This document shows positions 8,401 to 16,275 of a stretch of 16,275 nucleotides of DNA, one piece after another (position 1 is the stretch's first letter; each line of letters starts with the position of its first letter). A program made the translations under genes and the position numbers. The DNA is taken from contig UZAE01000972.1 of assembly GCA_900617975.1 (NCBI GenBank), positions 1 to 16,275 of the forward strand. Direction: 5' to 3'. The notes under the pieces were generated by a model. It was not told the origin of the DNA. It ran no database searches and worked only from the letters and a program-made list of their open reading frames with translations. Source of the stretch: Rodentolepis nana. Lineage: Eukaryota; Platyhelminthes; Cestoda; Cyclophyllidea; Hymenolepididae.

Positions 8401-11132
8401 TGACGTTTTAAGGGGAAATATCGACCGTAATTTCAATGGAGGCCATTAAACAAGCAAGATTTTAAAATCGAGCTTTTATACTTTGCATTTCTTATTCATT
8501 TTTTGGAAGTTCCGTAATTACATATCTTTGGGAAGAGCTTTTCGTTTCAACTATCTCTACAAGATTAACTAAATTGCACTTCTTAGATGTCTTGAAAAAC
8601 ATTTTTGTTGTTGTTTTAATTATTGTTCCTTGATTGATTTGAATAAAGGCAATTATTTTTTCAATTTTGTAGATATGGATGATAATGCAAGCTATCTGAG
8701 CCCAATAGTTGATTGGTTTTAATGTTAAAAGTAGAGAAAGAAAATAGTATAAACAAAATACAACGCAATAGAGACAAATCATGAGGTGTAAGTTAAGGAA
8801 AAGTTAGTCAAAATGAATTTGAATAGCATGCAGAGCATTATGGCGTCTTGAATAACAGGCTAGTATAAAGCTTCTTCAGCATACGTACATTCTAGATATC
8901 CAGTTTTCAAAAGATTTTATCGCTAATTAATAATGAAACTCGCATGTACTGCAGGCTAGCTCTCGTTAACTGTGCAGCTGAGATAATCTTGAACTTCCTA
9001 TTATTCGATTTAAGTTTAAAAAAGAAAATACGGAACTGGAAGGAGCGATTTAAATTTTCAATTGAATTTCTTTGATCCTGTCTCAAAAGGCAATAAAATT
9101 TCATTTTCGATTTGAGATTCCCCAGATATTTTAAATAATTCATGGATTAGGCGCAGTCGTTTTATTATCTGGTCACATTTTATTTACTGATGAGCAAAAG
9201 ATAGGAGAAAATATTCACTCTCTGTATTGGTGAAACTTTTAGATTAGAATTGTCATAAGTAAACAGACATGAAGAAATTAATAAGAAGCGCAGTCATTAT
9301 CACGAAAATTCCTATTTTATGCCTATTTTATGAACTGTTGTTTTCTTCCAATACTATAGTAAGTAAAATGTTTCATTTCATTCTTCATATAAGTGAGTAT
9401 TATTACGGTGCAATACAAAGTAAGATAAAAATGTTCCTTATTAAGGTTAGTAAAATATAGAAATCTTAATTTTTATATATCAGTGCAAAATCTTACAAAC
9501 GTGATAACAATATATTGTCTGATAATTTACACGAATTCCAATAACAAAGTTTCTTTTAGGGTATTTATTGTAAGAGAAAAATTTTTTCATGTGGAACGGT
9601 TTGCAGGTTTCAAAATATATTTGCTTCCAAAATGGTTAGATTGATTAATGTCAGCGGACAGGAAATCAATGAGTAAAGATTCATCTTCATTGCTTTTATT
9701 ATTATTATTATTATTGATAATACTCGCAGTTATTCAAAATATCACGCTTTCCAACCATGAAAACCAACTGAAATAATTTTTAAAAAACGTACAATAGATA
9801 GTAAAAGGGGTGGGAGAATAAGAGGATTTCAAGAGTCACAACGATGCTTAAAAGAAACTTTCTTTATTTGATTTATAGCTCTAAGACGTGCAGAATTTGT
9901 ACCATCGGATAGCTCACATTCCAAAGTCTTCAATTCGCCATATATCCAAGATTGATAACCGATATTTGTCTATGATGTCCTATACTTACGGATCGTTTTC
10001 ATTGTAGAGGCTTCGATAAAAACCGTTTTCAGCAATAAAAAGTGTATTTGGCAATTTATTAAGCGGGAATGACCAATAAATTTATTTTTTACGCATTACT
10101 CCGAAATGCAATACCCTTTATTCGTATGCTGGAATTTTAGGAAAATCCATCAAAAAGCGGTACTTTTGGAATGAAGGGATAAAGGCTGTACTCAATGTGA
10201 ATTCGAATAATGTCGAATCAAGTCAATGGGAAGAGATGAAAAGAGCTATTTAATGAAGATTTTACTGCATGAAAGCATGAAAGTGCAGTAAAGTTTTAAC
10301 TTTATTGAGAGGTGTTTATAAAATCTTCTGTTTTTGAATCTCGCGCTGGTCAAACCTAGGACTAACGACTTGAGGGAAAAATACGTTTAAAGCAGGTGAA
10401 GATAATTTTTCCTTCTATCAGAGTAAATTATGTAACATGTTGGAATTCAAACTAGATCTCCTGTGAACTACTTCTTGGCACTCAGGTTGCACTATTGCGT
10501 TTATAGCCCTATAGTTGCGATTGCTTAAATGCCAAACTCTACCTTTGTCACTATTTTAAGAGCAACATCACGTAATGGCCCATCAATTTGATTCGTCTTA
10601 TCAGCACATATTGCCCCATAAAGGTTTCAGATAACTTAGGCCAGTTTGCTGTTCATTCCACTGCCTTTTACTCTTAATGCAGGAATTTATTAAGCCAATT
10701 CAAGTTATGATATTAATATTTGAAATACATTCCTATTACAAAGAATTTTATATATATCTTCATATAAGGATCCTCATTTGCATTAAAACATTGGTCAAAA
10801 ATTAAAAAATTAGCTACGATGCTCTCTAAATTATTCCCTGCGGAAAATTACAATTTGATTTATCACATCAAAATGATCAGTTTTTCCACCATTTAATTTA
10901 AAATAGCTGAAAAAGAATTTGTCTTGTAATGTTACAAAAAGCCATAACAAATGCACTTTAATTTTTTAATCCACAGATGTAATTTTACATCTTATTTAAA
11001 CCACCATATTTTATGTCCATCACATGGCATGTTCCGTGATCTGCACTAACATTCCTATCACTTTAGGTGAAAATACTTTTCAAAATTTCATTTTATATTG
11101 TGTCACGTCATCAAATATTGAGTTTTAGAAAT
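5476..11132. other. 5.6 kb gene-poor interval
   Basis: A long AT-rich stretch in which I find no supported gene, RNA gene, LTR or copy of the dispersed repeat. The few open frames over 60 codons are AT-driven, lack convincing ATG starts or show no domain. Small items are an ATT microsatellite near 9696 and a short hairpin at 10261-10292. It may be a large intron or intergenic DNA. Confidence 0.5.
9696..9715. repeat. (ATT)n microsatellite
   Basis: About six uninterrupted TTA/ATT triplets. Simple-sequence repeat of no evident function. Confidence 0.9.
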
Positions 11133-11145
11133 GACGACAGAATAC

Positions 11146-11474
11146 TTATTTATTTTAAATGGCAGACGTTTTGAAAGTTATCATAAGCCCTTTGGCTGAC
11201 TTCGGGCTTCCCAGAGAGGAGGAGGAACATCAAAGTGACAAAAATTCGAGAGGGAAGGGCAAAATAATGATTCACAGTTGTAAGAGAGACAGACAGACAG
11301 AAACAAAGGCAGAGAAAAGGTGAGGTGAGTACCGTGATAGGGGTCGAATATGACATAGAGTGGGGTGATGGTAGTGTGTAGTCAGAAGTCAACTGTCGGT
11401 TAATAGACTTTTTCGCCGTATGAGTATACGTTGCCCAGGGTGCACCAAGTGGAAGTTAGTCTATAGCACACCCC
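11146..11474 (-). repeat. SINE-like dispersed repeat, copy 3 (complete, with target-site duplication)
   Basis: A complete 329 bp copy on the - strand. The 5' end is at 11474 (GGGGTGTGCTATAGACTAAC) and the tail at 11146-11165. Direct repeats GACGACAGAATAC (11133-11145) and GACCATAGAATAT (11475-11487) match at 10 of 13 positions. The pyrimidine-rich middle contains TCTGTCTGTCTGTCTC on the - strand. The E-box is mutated (CCAAGTGG), suggesting an older copy than those in the 15 kb cluster. Confidence 0.85.
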
Positions 11475-11487
11475 GACCATAGAATAT

Positions 11488-12073
11488 ATGTTTCTAAATA
11501 GTAGCCGAACCAAACGTTATACAATCTAAAAGTTAAAGTGGTCAACGCAATATAAATTATGTTTATGAAGGGACTGCGTCGGCTATGTGGTTGCCAAGCG
11601 TTAGTTGGATGACTGGTTCTAGTAAACAAAGCTTCCTAAAATTGGCAAACGCGTATGTTGTTTATGAATGTTCTAAGAACACCTGTTTGACCTGTGCAGT
11701 TTTTCATTACGGTGTTCATTTAATCAACAAAATGGTCCGTTAATATTGGCACTACAAATGGGACATCGATCAAATCAAGAATAAATTTAAATAACTGACA
11801 GTTACTTAAAAGGATATGACTAAATAGAAATTGTTATTTCCGGAAATAGTAATTTATGTAAATCCACTCTTGTCGATTCTGGCTTTGAAGGTGCCTAGTG
11901 ATTAAGAACCTAAGGAGCAACTGAGATCAGAATTGATCTTCAATTTTGGTTTAATGACCTTTTCAATTTTTTAGTATTAAAAGTTTTTTTTAAAATCTGA
12001 AACCATGCACACTAAAAGAAAGAGTGATTACTATAATTTTGTTTAAATGTATTCGCCTTCCACATTCTTATTA
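11488..12073. other. Intergenic, nothing recognised
   Basis: AT-rich spacer between copies 3 and 4 without a coding-like frame or repeat that I can see. Confidence 0.5.
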
Positions 12074-12081
12074 TTGATTTG

Positions 12082-12406
12082 CGGGTGTACGATAGACTTA
12101 CTTCTACGTGGTGCACCCTGGGCAACGTATACTCATACTGCATAAAGTCTATAAACCGACAGTTGACTTCTGACTTCAAACTTCTATGACCCGACACTAT
12201 GTCATATTACACCGCTTCACAGTACCCATCTTACCTTTTCTCTCCCTTTGTGTCTGTCTATCTCTCTTACATCTTTGAATCACTCTTCTGTCCCTCCTCT
12301 CGAATTCATCCCACTTTGATGTTCCTCCTCTTCTCTGTGGAGCCCGAAGTCAACTAAGGGCTAATGATAATTATCAAAACGCCAACCATTTGAAATAAAT
12401 AAATTG
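12082..12406 (+). repeat. SINE-like dispersed repeat, copy 4 (complete, with target-site duplication)
   Basis: A 325 bp + strand copy from CGGGTGTACGATAGACTTAC to the tail CCATTTGAAATAAATAAATT. It is flanked by TTGATTTG at 12074-12081 and 12407-12414, an exact 8 bp direct repeat but of low complexity. It keeps all internal blocks: CATACTGCATAAAGTCTA, GACTTCTGACTTCAAACT, the TGTCTGTCTATCTCTCTTAC tract, and GCCCGAAGTCAACTAAGGGC. Confidence 0.85.
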
Positions 12407-12414
12407 TTGATTTG

Positions 12415-13229
12415 ATTTACAACAAAGATAGCGTTACTTACTGCTCCATTTTTATGACTAAAAAAGTTGATTAAATCTACATGTCCGAAATAAAATTGAA
12501 AAATTTATATGGACAAATTTTACAGCTCATATCTCATTTTATTCTGTTGCTAGATAGAAAGAAATAAAATGAGTATCGTATGTGTGAAGGTGCCAAAAGT
12601 AGTAAAATTTCAACCCTTTTGCGAAGAACATATGTCTATACAAGCAATAGTCAAATTATTTGATTAAAACAATATATAATATATATATCTTCTCTGTTTA
12701 AAAAGGCAATATCTGAATAGCAAGACTAGGCAAAGAAATTTTAAGCCGTTGCATTAATCTACTTCTAAATTCCAAAATTTGGAAATGGCATCTTTTAAAT
12801 TACTGTTTCCTAACTCATCCATTTTCCATCAGAACGAAAGTTCTAAATGGTCGTAGGGGTTCACAAGGGAAAAATTAATTTCGAACAAAATTCAAAAAAC
12901 ATTAGGAATAATTTAATTCATTTACGCATTAAAAATAGCCGAATACACCGCCAACGGAAATGAAAGTGAAGCGAATAAAAAACGACTTTGATAATCTGGC
13001 ACCACCTTTGACTAAAGAGTTTCAGAGTGTCTAGGGGAAGACAAAATATCTGTTTCGGCACAATTTGTGTAAAAATTAGGTATCTGGTAAATATGGTCTG
13101 AAATAATTCTTACATTTTAATTTTAATATAAAGAAATGGGGTTTCTGACTAAAATTGAATAAGTTTAATTAGAGAAATTTTCATTCTTCAAGTGATTAAG
13201 CAAGACTGATGATGTCAGCGACATATATC
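12415..13229. other. Intergenic, nothing recognised
   Basis: AT-rich spacer with a short AT-alternating run near 12671-12688. No gene or dispersed repeat is visible. Confidence 0.5.
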
Positions 13230-13241
13230 TTCATGCAATCT

Positions 13242-13561
13242 GGGGTGTGCGATAGACTTACCTCCACGTGGTGCACCCTGGACAACTTATACTCATACGG
13301 CAAATATTCTATTAACTGGCAGTTGACATCCCACTTCAAACTACCATCACCCCATTGTGTGTCATATTCGACCCCTTCCACAGTGCTCACCTCACCTTTT
13401 TTCTACCTTTTCTACCTTCGTCTTTGAAACACTCTTCTGTTCCCCCTCTCGACTTTCTTTCATTTTGATGTTCCTTCAACTCTATGAAGCCTGAAGACAA
13501 CTAAAGGGCCATTGATAACTATCGAATCGCCTGCCATTTGATTTAAATATAAATAGATAGT
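13242..13561 (+). repeat. SINE-like dispersed repeat, copy 5 (complete reference copy)
   Basis: A 320 bp copy used here to describe the family. In order it holds: the 5' end GGGGTGTGCGATAGACTTAC; overlapping palindromes CCACGTGG and GGTGCACC; ACTCATACGGCAAA; ACATCCCACTTCAAACTACC; TTCGACCCCTTCCACAGTGC; a pyrimidine-rich section to about 13465; ATGAAGCCTGAAGACAACTA; TTGATAACTATCGAATCGCC; and an AT-rich tail. Candidate degraded direct repeats are TTCATGCAATCT (13230-13241) and TTCATTAAATTG (13562-13573), matching at 8 of 12 positions. No coding capacity. TGGTGCACCCTGG (13269-13281) resembles a pol III A box, and the CTTCAAACTACC block about 60 bp on weakly resembles a B box. The family is not one I recognise. 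Confidence 0.88.
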
Positions 13562-13573
13562 TTCATTAAATTG

Positions 13574-14550
13574 GGATGTCTTTAAATTTGTTTTGACAAC
13601 ACTTTTACGCACAAGGAACTCGTAACATAATGAAACCTAGTTCAACTGTGTTGTAAAATGACATGGTGCATAATGGTAACTACAATTTGGGCGGTGTTTT
13701 TCAAGAGGGGAGGGTGATGGAGGAAATAATTCCCGGCATAACAATGGGGGAAAGATTTAAAGTGCAAGTGATGGTAATGGCCTCTGATAAGTAGAAAATA
13801 CTGCACTCAAATGCACACGCACAACTGCGCATTAATGCCCAAAACCAATATTAGAATTTATTTACTCCCAATATGAGTAATTAATCTTTCTTTTGTAAAT
13901 AAAAAGAACTCTTTCCACAAATAAAAATGAAAAATAAAAAACAATTGTGTTTCGCATTACGGAAATAACTTTGCATTAAAATGTTAGTTAAGTTAAACAA
14001 ATTAAAAAATAACTTAATGAACAGCTACTACCTTACAGTGCATAATTTTGCCTGGGGATCGCGTTAATCTTCGGTATTGAATAAGGATCTTCATTTTTTT
14101 ATCTTCCTAACTGAATTCTTTTTTAATACAAATTTCGATTTAATGCGAATTGCACAAACCACTTCAAGATGCTACTTAACAGAAGGGCCGCTAATCTAAG
14201 ACTTAATATGAAATTCTCAACGTGGTTAATATTAAGAAAAGCTTGCCAAAAGCGCATTCACAACTCGAACACACCAATAAGTGGAATCAAAGAGAGAATA
14301 TAAAGAAGGGCTGTCATTGAAGCTGACGAATACGTTTGAGAGAATGGTGTGACTTTAAAGGTGAAATATCATTGAACAAAACTTTCAAATATCAACTAAT
14401 ATGCTGTATTATGGTGATGTTTTCACGATGTCACTCAATGTATTAATCAAACGATGAGGAACTACGTTATGCTTGAATTAGTGCGATTTTCTCCATGTTG
14501 ATTGAGTGTTGGTCTGTAGATATCAAAATTTGACGAAGATTTATATATTT
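13574..14550. other. Intergenic, nothing recognised
   Basis: AT-rich spacer before the composite repeat. No coding-like frame, RNA gene or copy of the dispersed repeat. Confidence 0.5.
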
Positions 14551-14670
14551 TTTTATGACAGGCGTTTTGATAGATATCATTAGCCATTTAGCTGACTTGG
14601 AGGCGTTTTGATAGTTATCATTAGCCATTTAGCTGACTTCAGGCTTCACAGAGGGAAGATTAATCAGAGT

Positions 14671-14866
14671 AGCAGAAAGTCGAGGGGTGGGGAAGAGAAG
14701 CTCATCAAAGTAGCAGAAAGTCGAAGGGTGGGGAACAGAAGGAAGTAGCAGAAAGTCGAGGGGTGGGGAACAGAAGAGCGATAAATAGCAGAAAGTCGAG
14801 GGGTGGGGAACAGAAGAGCGATTCATAGAAGAAAGTCGAGGGGTGGAGAACAGAAGAGCGATTCAC
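14671..14866. repeat. 35-41 bp minisatellite, 5 units
   Basis: Units start at 14671, 14712, 14747, 14787 and 14827 (spacing 41, 35, 40 and 40 bp), with core AGCAGAAAGTCGAGGGGTGG then GGAACAGAAGAGCG. Normal copies have a single equivalent of this segment (in copy 2, AATTTGAGAGGTGGGG then GGACAGAAGAG). The array therefore arose inside one element. Confidence 0.9.
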
Positions 14867-15053
14867 AGATTAAAAGAGGCAGATAGACACAAAGGTAGAG
14901 GAAAAGGTAAGGAAGAGGCAGACAGACACAAAGTTAGAGAAAAAGGTAAGGTGAGTACTGTGAAGGGGTCGAATATGACAACCAGGGGGGTCGTGGTAGG
15001 TTGATGTCATAAGTCAAATGCCGGTTAATAGACTTTTTTGCCGTATGAGTGGG

Positions 15054-15497
15054 TTGCCCAGGGTGCACCGCGTGGAGGTAAGTCTATCGCAACAACTGCC
15101 GGTTAATAGACTTTTTTGCCGTATGAGTATACGGTGCCCAGGGTGCACCACGTGGAGGTAAGTCTAAATATACATTGCCCAGGGTGCACCACGGAGGTAA
15201 GTCTATTGCACACCCCATGATACCTATCATAACGCCTGCCATTTGAAAGTACGTTGTCCAGGGTGCACCACGTGGAGGTAAGTCTATCGTATTCTTAAGA
15301 ATAATTGTTTAGAAAACCAGCAAGGGTTGAAAGTTGCCCAGGGTGCACCACGTGGAGGTAAGTCTATCGCACGCTGTCCAGGGTGCACCACGTGGAGGTA
15401 AGTCTATCGCACACACCCCTCCGCTTCCAAATAAGATGTTGATAGTGAAGGCATATTTCCAGGGTGCACCACGTGGAGGTAAGTCTATCGCACACCC
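15054..15497. repeat. Seven-copy array of the element's 5' end
   Basis: Seven copies of GCCCAGGGTGCACCACGTGG plus AGGTAAGTCTATCGC begin at about 15054, 15135, 15175, 15253, 15334, 15375 and 15459. The spacing is irregular (about 40-84 bp) because some copies keep extra upstream sequence; the first two share a 78 bp period including CCGGTTAATAGACTTTTTTG. The first has GCGTGG in place of ACGTGG and the third lacks two bases of the palindrome. The last four are nearly identical, indicating recent amplification. Confidence 0.9.
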
Positions 15498-15719
15498 ACT
15501 TGGCTCTCCCCTCAAATTTCAACCCTACACGGATGGGCTTGTTTTTTTTTATTTTTACTATTACCATTACAATTATAATTATATTTGACAAAGGTAATGA
15601 TGAACTTAAACTCATCATAAAGAACAAAGGAAATTACGTTACAACAATAAGTAATAAGCATAAATAATTTCGGAATAACAAATTACTGAAGTTCAATATA
15701 GTCCTAAAACAAGTTAACA
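15498..15719. other. AT-rich spacer
   Basis: A T-rich run at about 15541-15556 is followed by ATTAC/ATAAT-rich sequence. No gene or repeat copy is evident. Confidence 0.45.
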
Positions 15720-15950
15720 TAATGTTAAGTGTTTTAAAAATGGTAATATTTTCCGAAACAAACTCATTGTCATGATTCGTTCTGAAATTTGAAGGCGTTT
15801 CGCTTGTCTTACTCTCTGCTCTACTGTGCATCAACAGTGACTTCAAGCTCTGAGATTCTCTTGCCATTTCGAACAACCTCTTCTATTGTCTACTCCATCT
15901 TGTAGCCTAAGTACTTTCTCTTTAGAAGACTCACTTGGTAAACTGAATTC
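15720..15950 (-). pseudogene. Possible frameshifted coding relic (coiled-coil-like)
   Basis: On the - strand three adjoining segments, each in a different frame, read like charged heptad-style protein. 15950-15885 gives ...SSKEKVLRLQDGVDN; 15883-15824 gives EEVVRNGKRISELEVTVDAQ then a stop; 15824-15720 includes VEQRVRQAKRLQISERI. Two single-frame shifts would be needed to join them. Amino-acid make-up (E, K, R, L, V, Q; few N, I, F, Y runs) is unlike the surrounding AT-rich translations. I do not recognise the protein. It could be a decayed retrotransposon ORF1, a pseudogene or chance. Confidence 0.2.
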
Positions 15951-15998
15951 ATACATTTCTTAGACTAGTTTGACATTTCAATTAGCTAAGAAATGTAT
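15951..15998. repeat. Inverted repeat / strong hairpin
   Basis: ATACATTTCTTAG (15951-15963) is the exact reverse complement of CTAAGAAATGTAT (15986-15998). Pairing extends inward through CTAGTT and AATTAG with one bulge and one mismatch, leaving a loop of about nine bases. It could be a cruciform, a small fold-back element or a hairpin RNA; no transcript evidence exists. Confidence 0.75.
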
Positions 15999-16058
15999 TA
16001 ATTTTCAGTCATATCCGGACCATTGATTGACTTCATTTTACGGGTCATATATAATGGC

Positions 16059-16275
16059 TTGTGTCTGTCTGTCTCTTTTACATCTGTGAATCACTCTTCA
16101 ATTTCTACCTTCGTGTCTGTCTGTCTCTTTTACGTCTGTGAATCATTATTCTCACTTTGTGTCAGTCTGTCTGTCTCTTTTACATCTGTGAATCACTCTT
16201 CTGTTCCCCTCTCCTCTTGAATTATTCTCATTTTAATGTTTCTCCCCTCTGTGAAGCCCGAAGTCAGCTAAAGAG
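16059..16275 (+). repeat. SINE-like dispersed repeat, copy 7 (5'-truncated, internally triplicated, cut by window end)
   Basis: This is the 3' half of the family on the + strand. The pyrimidine-rich segment GTGTCTGTCTGTCTCTTTTA plus CATCTGTGAATCACTCTTC occurs three times (about 16059-16099, 16104-16151 and 16153-16200), compared with once in copies 4 and 5. It is followed by TGTGAAGCCCGAAGTCAGCT, which leads to the 3' end beyond the window. The element's 5' third is missing. The open frame over this region is a translation of the repeat. Confidence 0.85.

Larger units (their letters stand above)
14551..15497 (-). repeat. SINE-like repeat, copy 6: composite with internal tandem expansions
   Basis: A - strand copy about three times the normal length because separate segments have been duplicated or amplified. 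In window order: the 3' terminal segment is doubled (14560-14600 and 14601-14641); the next segment is a five-unit minisatellite (14671-14866); the GACAGACACAAAG segment is doubled (14875-14912 and 14914-14951); and the 5' part is repeated, ending in seven copies of the 5' terminal segment (15054-15497). An inverted piece of the 3' terminus sits inside the 5' array at 15218-15247. No flanking direct repeat is identifiable. Short open frames on both strands here (repeating VHHVEVSLSH or CDRLTSTWCTL) are translations of the repeat, not genes. Confidence 0.85.

Noticed and set aside
9269..9460. 63-codon + strand frame starting with ATG and a hydrophobic stretch
   Set aside because: Composition is typical of AT-rich noise (I, F, K, S, Y) and no family features are seen; a micro-exon gene would need transcript support.
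13207..13250. CTGATGA motif as a hammerhead ribozyme core, as found in some flatworm SINEs
   Set aside because: No matching GAAA after a stem II and no stem I/III pairing. The CTGATGAG at about 9187 also lacks the required stems.
235..15497. The dispersed repeat as a MITE or other terminal-inverted-repeat DNA transposon
   Set aside because: The two ends (GGGGTGTG and the AT tail after AACGCCTG) are not inverted repeats, and the flanking duplications vary in length and sequence.
15309..15627. Overlapping frames on both strands with repeated CDRLTSTWCTL or VHHVEVSLSH peptides, resembling a repeat protein
   Set aside because: The same nucleotide unit is open on both strands and occurs in scattered repeat copies without reading-frame conservation.

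Overview
The window looks like AT-rich nuclear DNA of an invertebrate, most plausibly a flatworm and perhaps a schistosome-like trematode. The grounds are low GC, one long intronless rhodopsin-type receptor gene in a large gene-poor background, and dense dispersed repeats. No sequence-search result supports this; it is inference. There are no bacterial operons, tRNAs, rRNAs or CRISPR arrays. Most short open frames here lie in repeats or AT-rich DNA and start at GTG or TTG rather than ATG, so they are not called as genes.

Layout. 235-405 is a truncated copy of a dispersed repeat. 1218-2603 (+) is the only convincing gene, a 461-residue class A G protein-coupled receptor with peptide-receptor features. 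3625-4451 is probably a solo LTR of a retrotransposon, flanked by GGGT on both sides and filled with three interleaved ~34-42 bp tandem repeat families. 4456-5128 and 5476-11132 hold nothing recognised. From 5141 onward six more copies of the dispersed repeat occur (5141-5463 -, 11146-11474 -, 12082-12406 +, 13242-13561 +, a rearranged composite at 14551-15497 -, and 16059-16275 + running off the end). Just before the last copy, 15720-15950 (-) may hold a frameshifted coding relic, followed by a strong hairpin at 15951-15998.

The most interesting feature is the dispersed repeat. Four complete copies are 320-329 bp long, share both ends, finish in an AT-rich tail built on AAATAAATAAA, and three or four are bordered by 8-13 bp direct repeats that differ from copy to copy. 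That is the signature of a short non-autonomous retroposon (SINE-like) moved by target-primed reverse transcription. I do not recognise the family. One copy has had several of its own segments expanded into ~40 bp tandem repeats, with its 5' end present seven times. Every one of these seven ends carries a perfect splice-donor consensus on the + strand, and five carry an intact CACGTG E-box.

The receptor and the repeats have no evident functional link. The repeats probably represent independent insertions around the gene.
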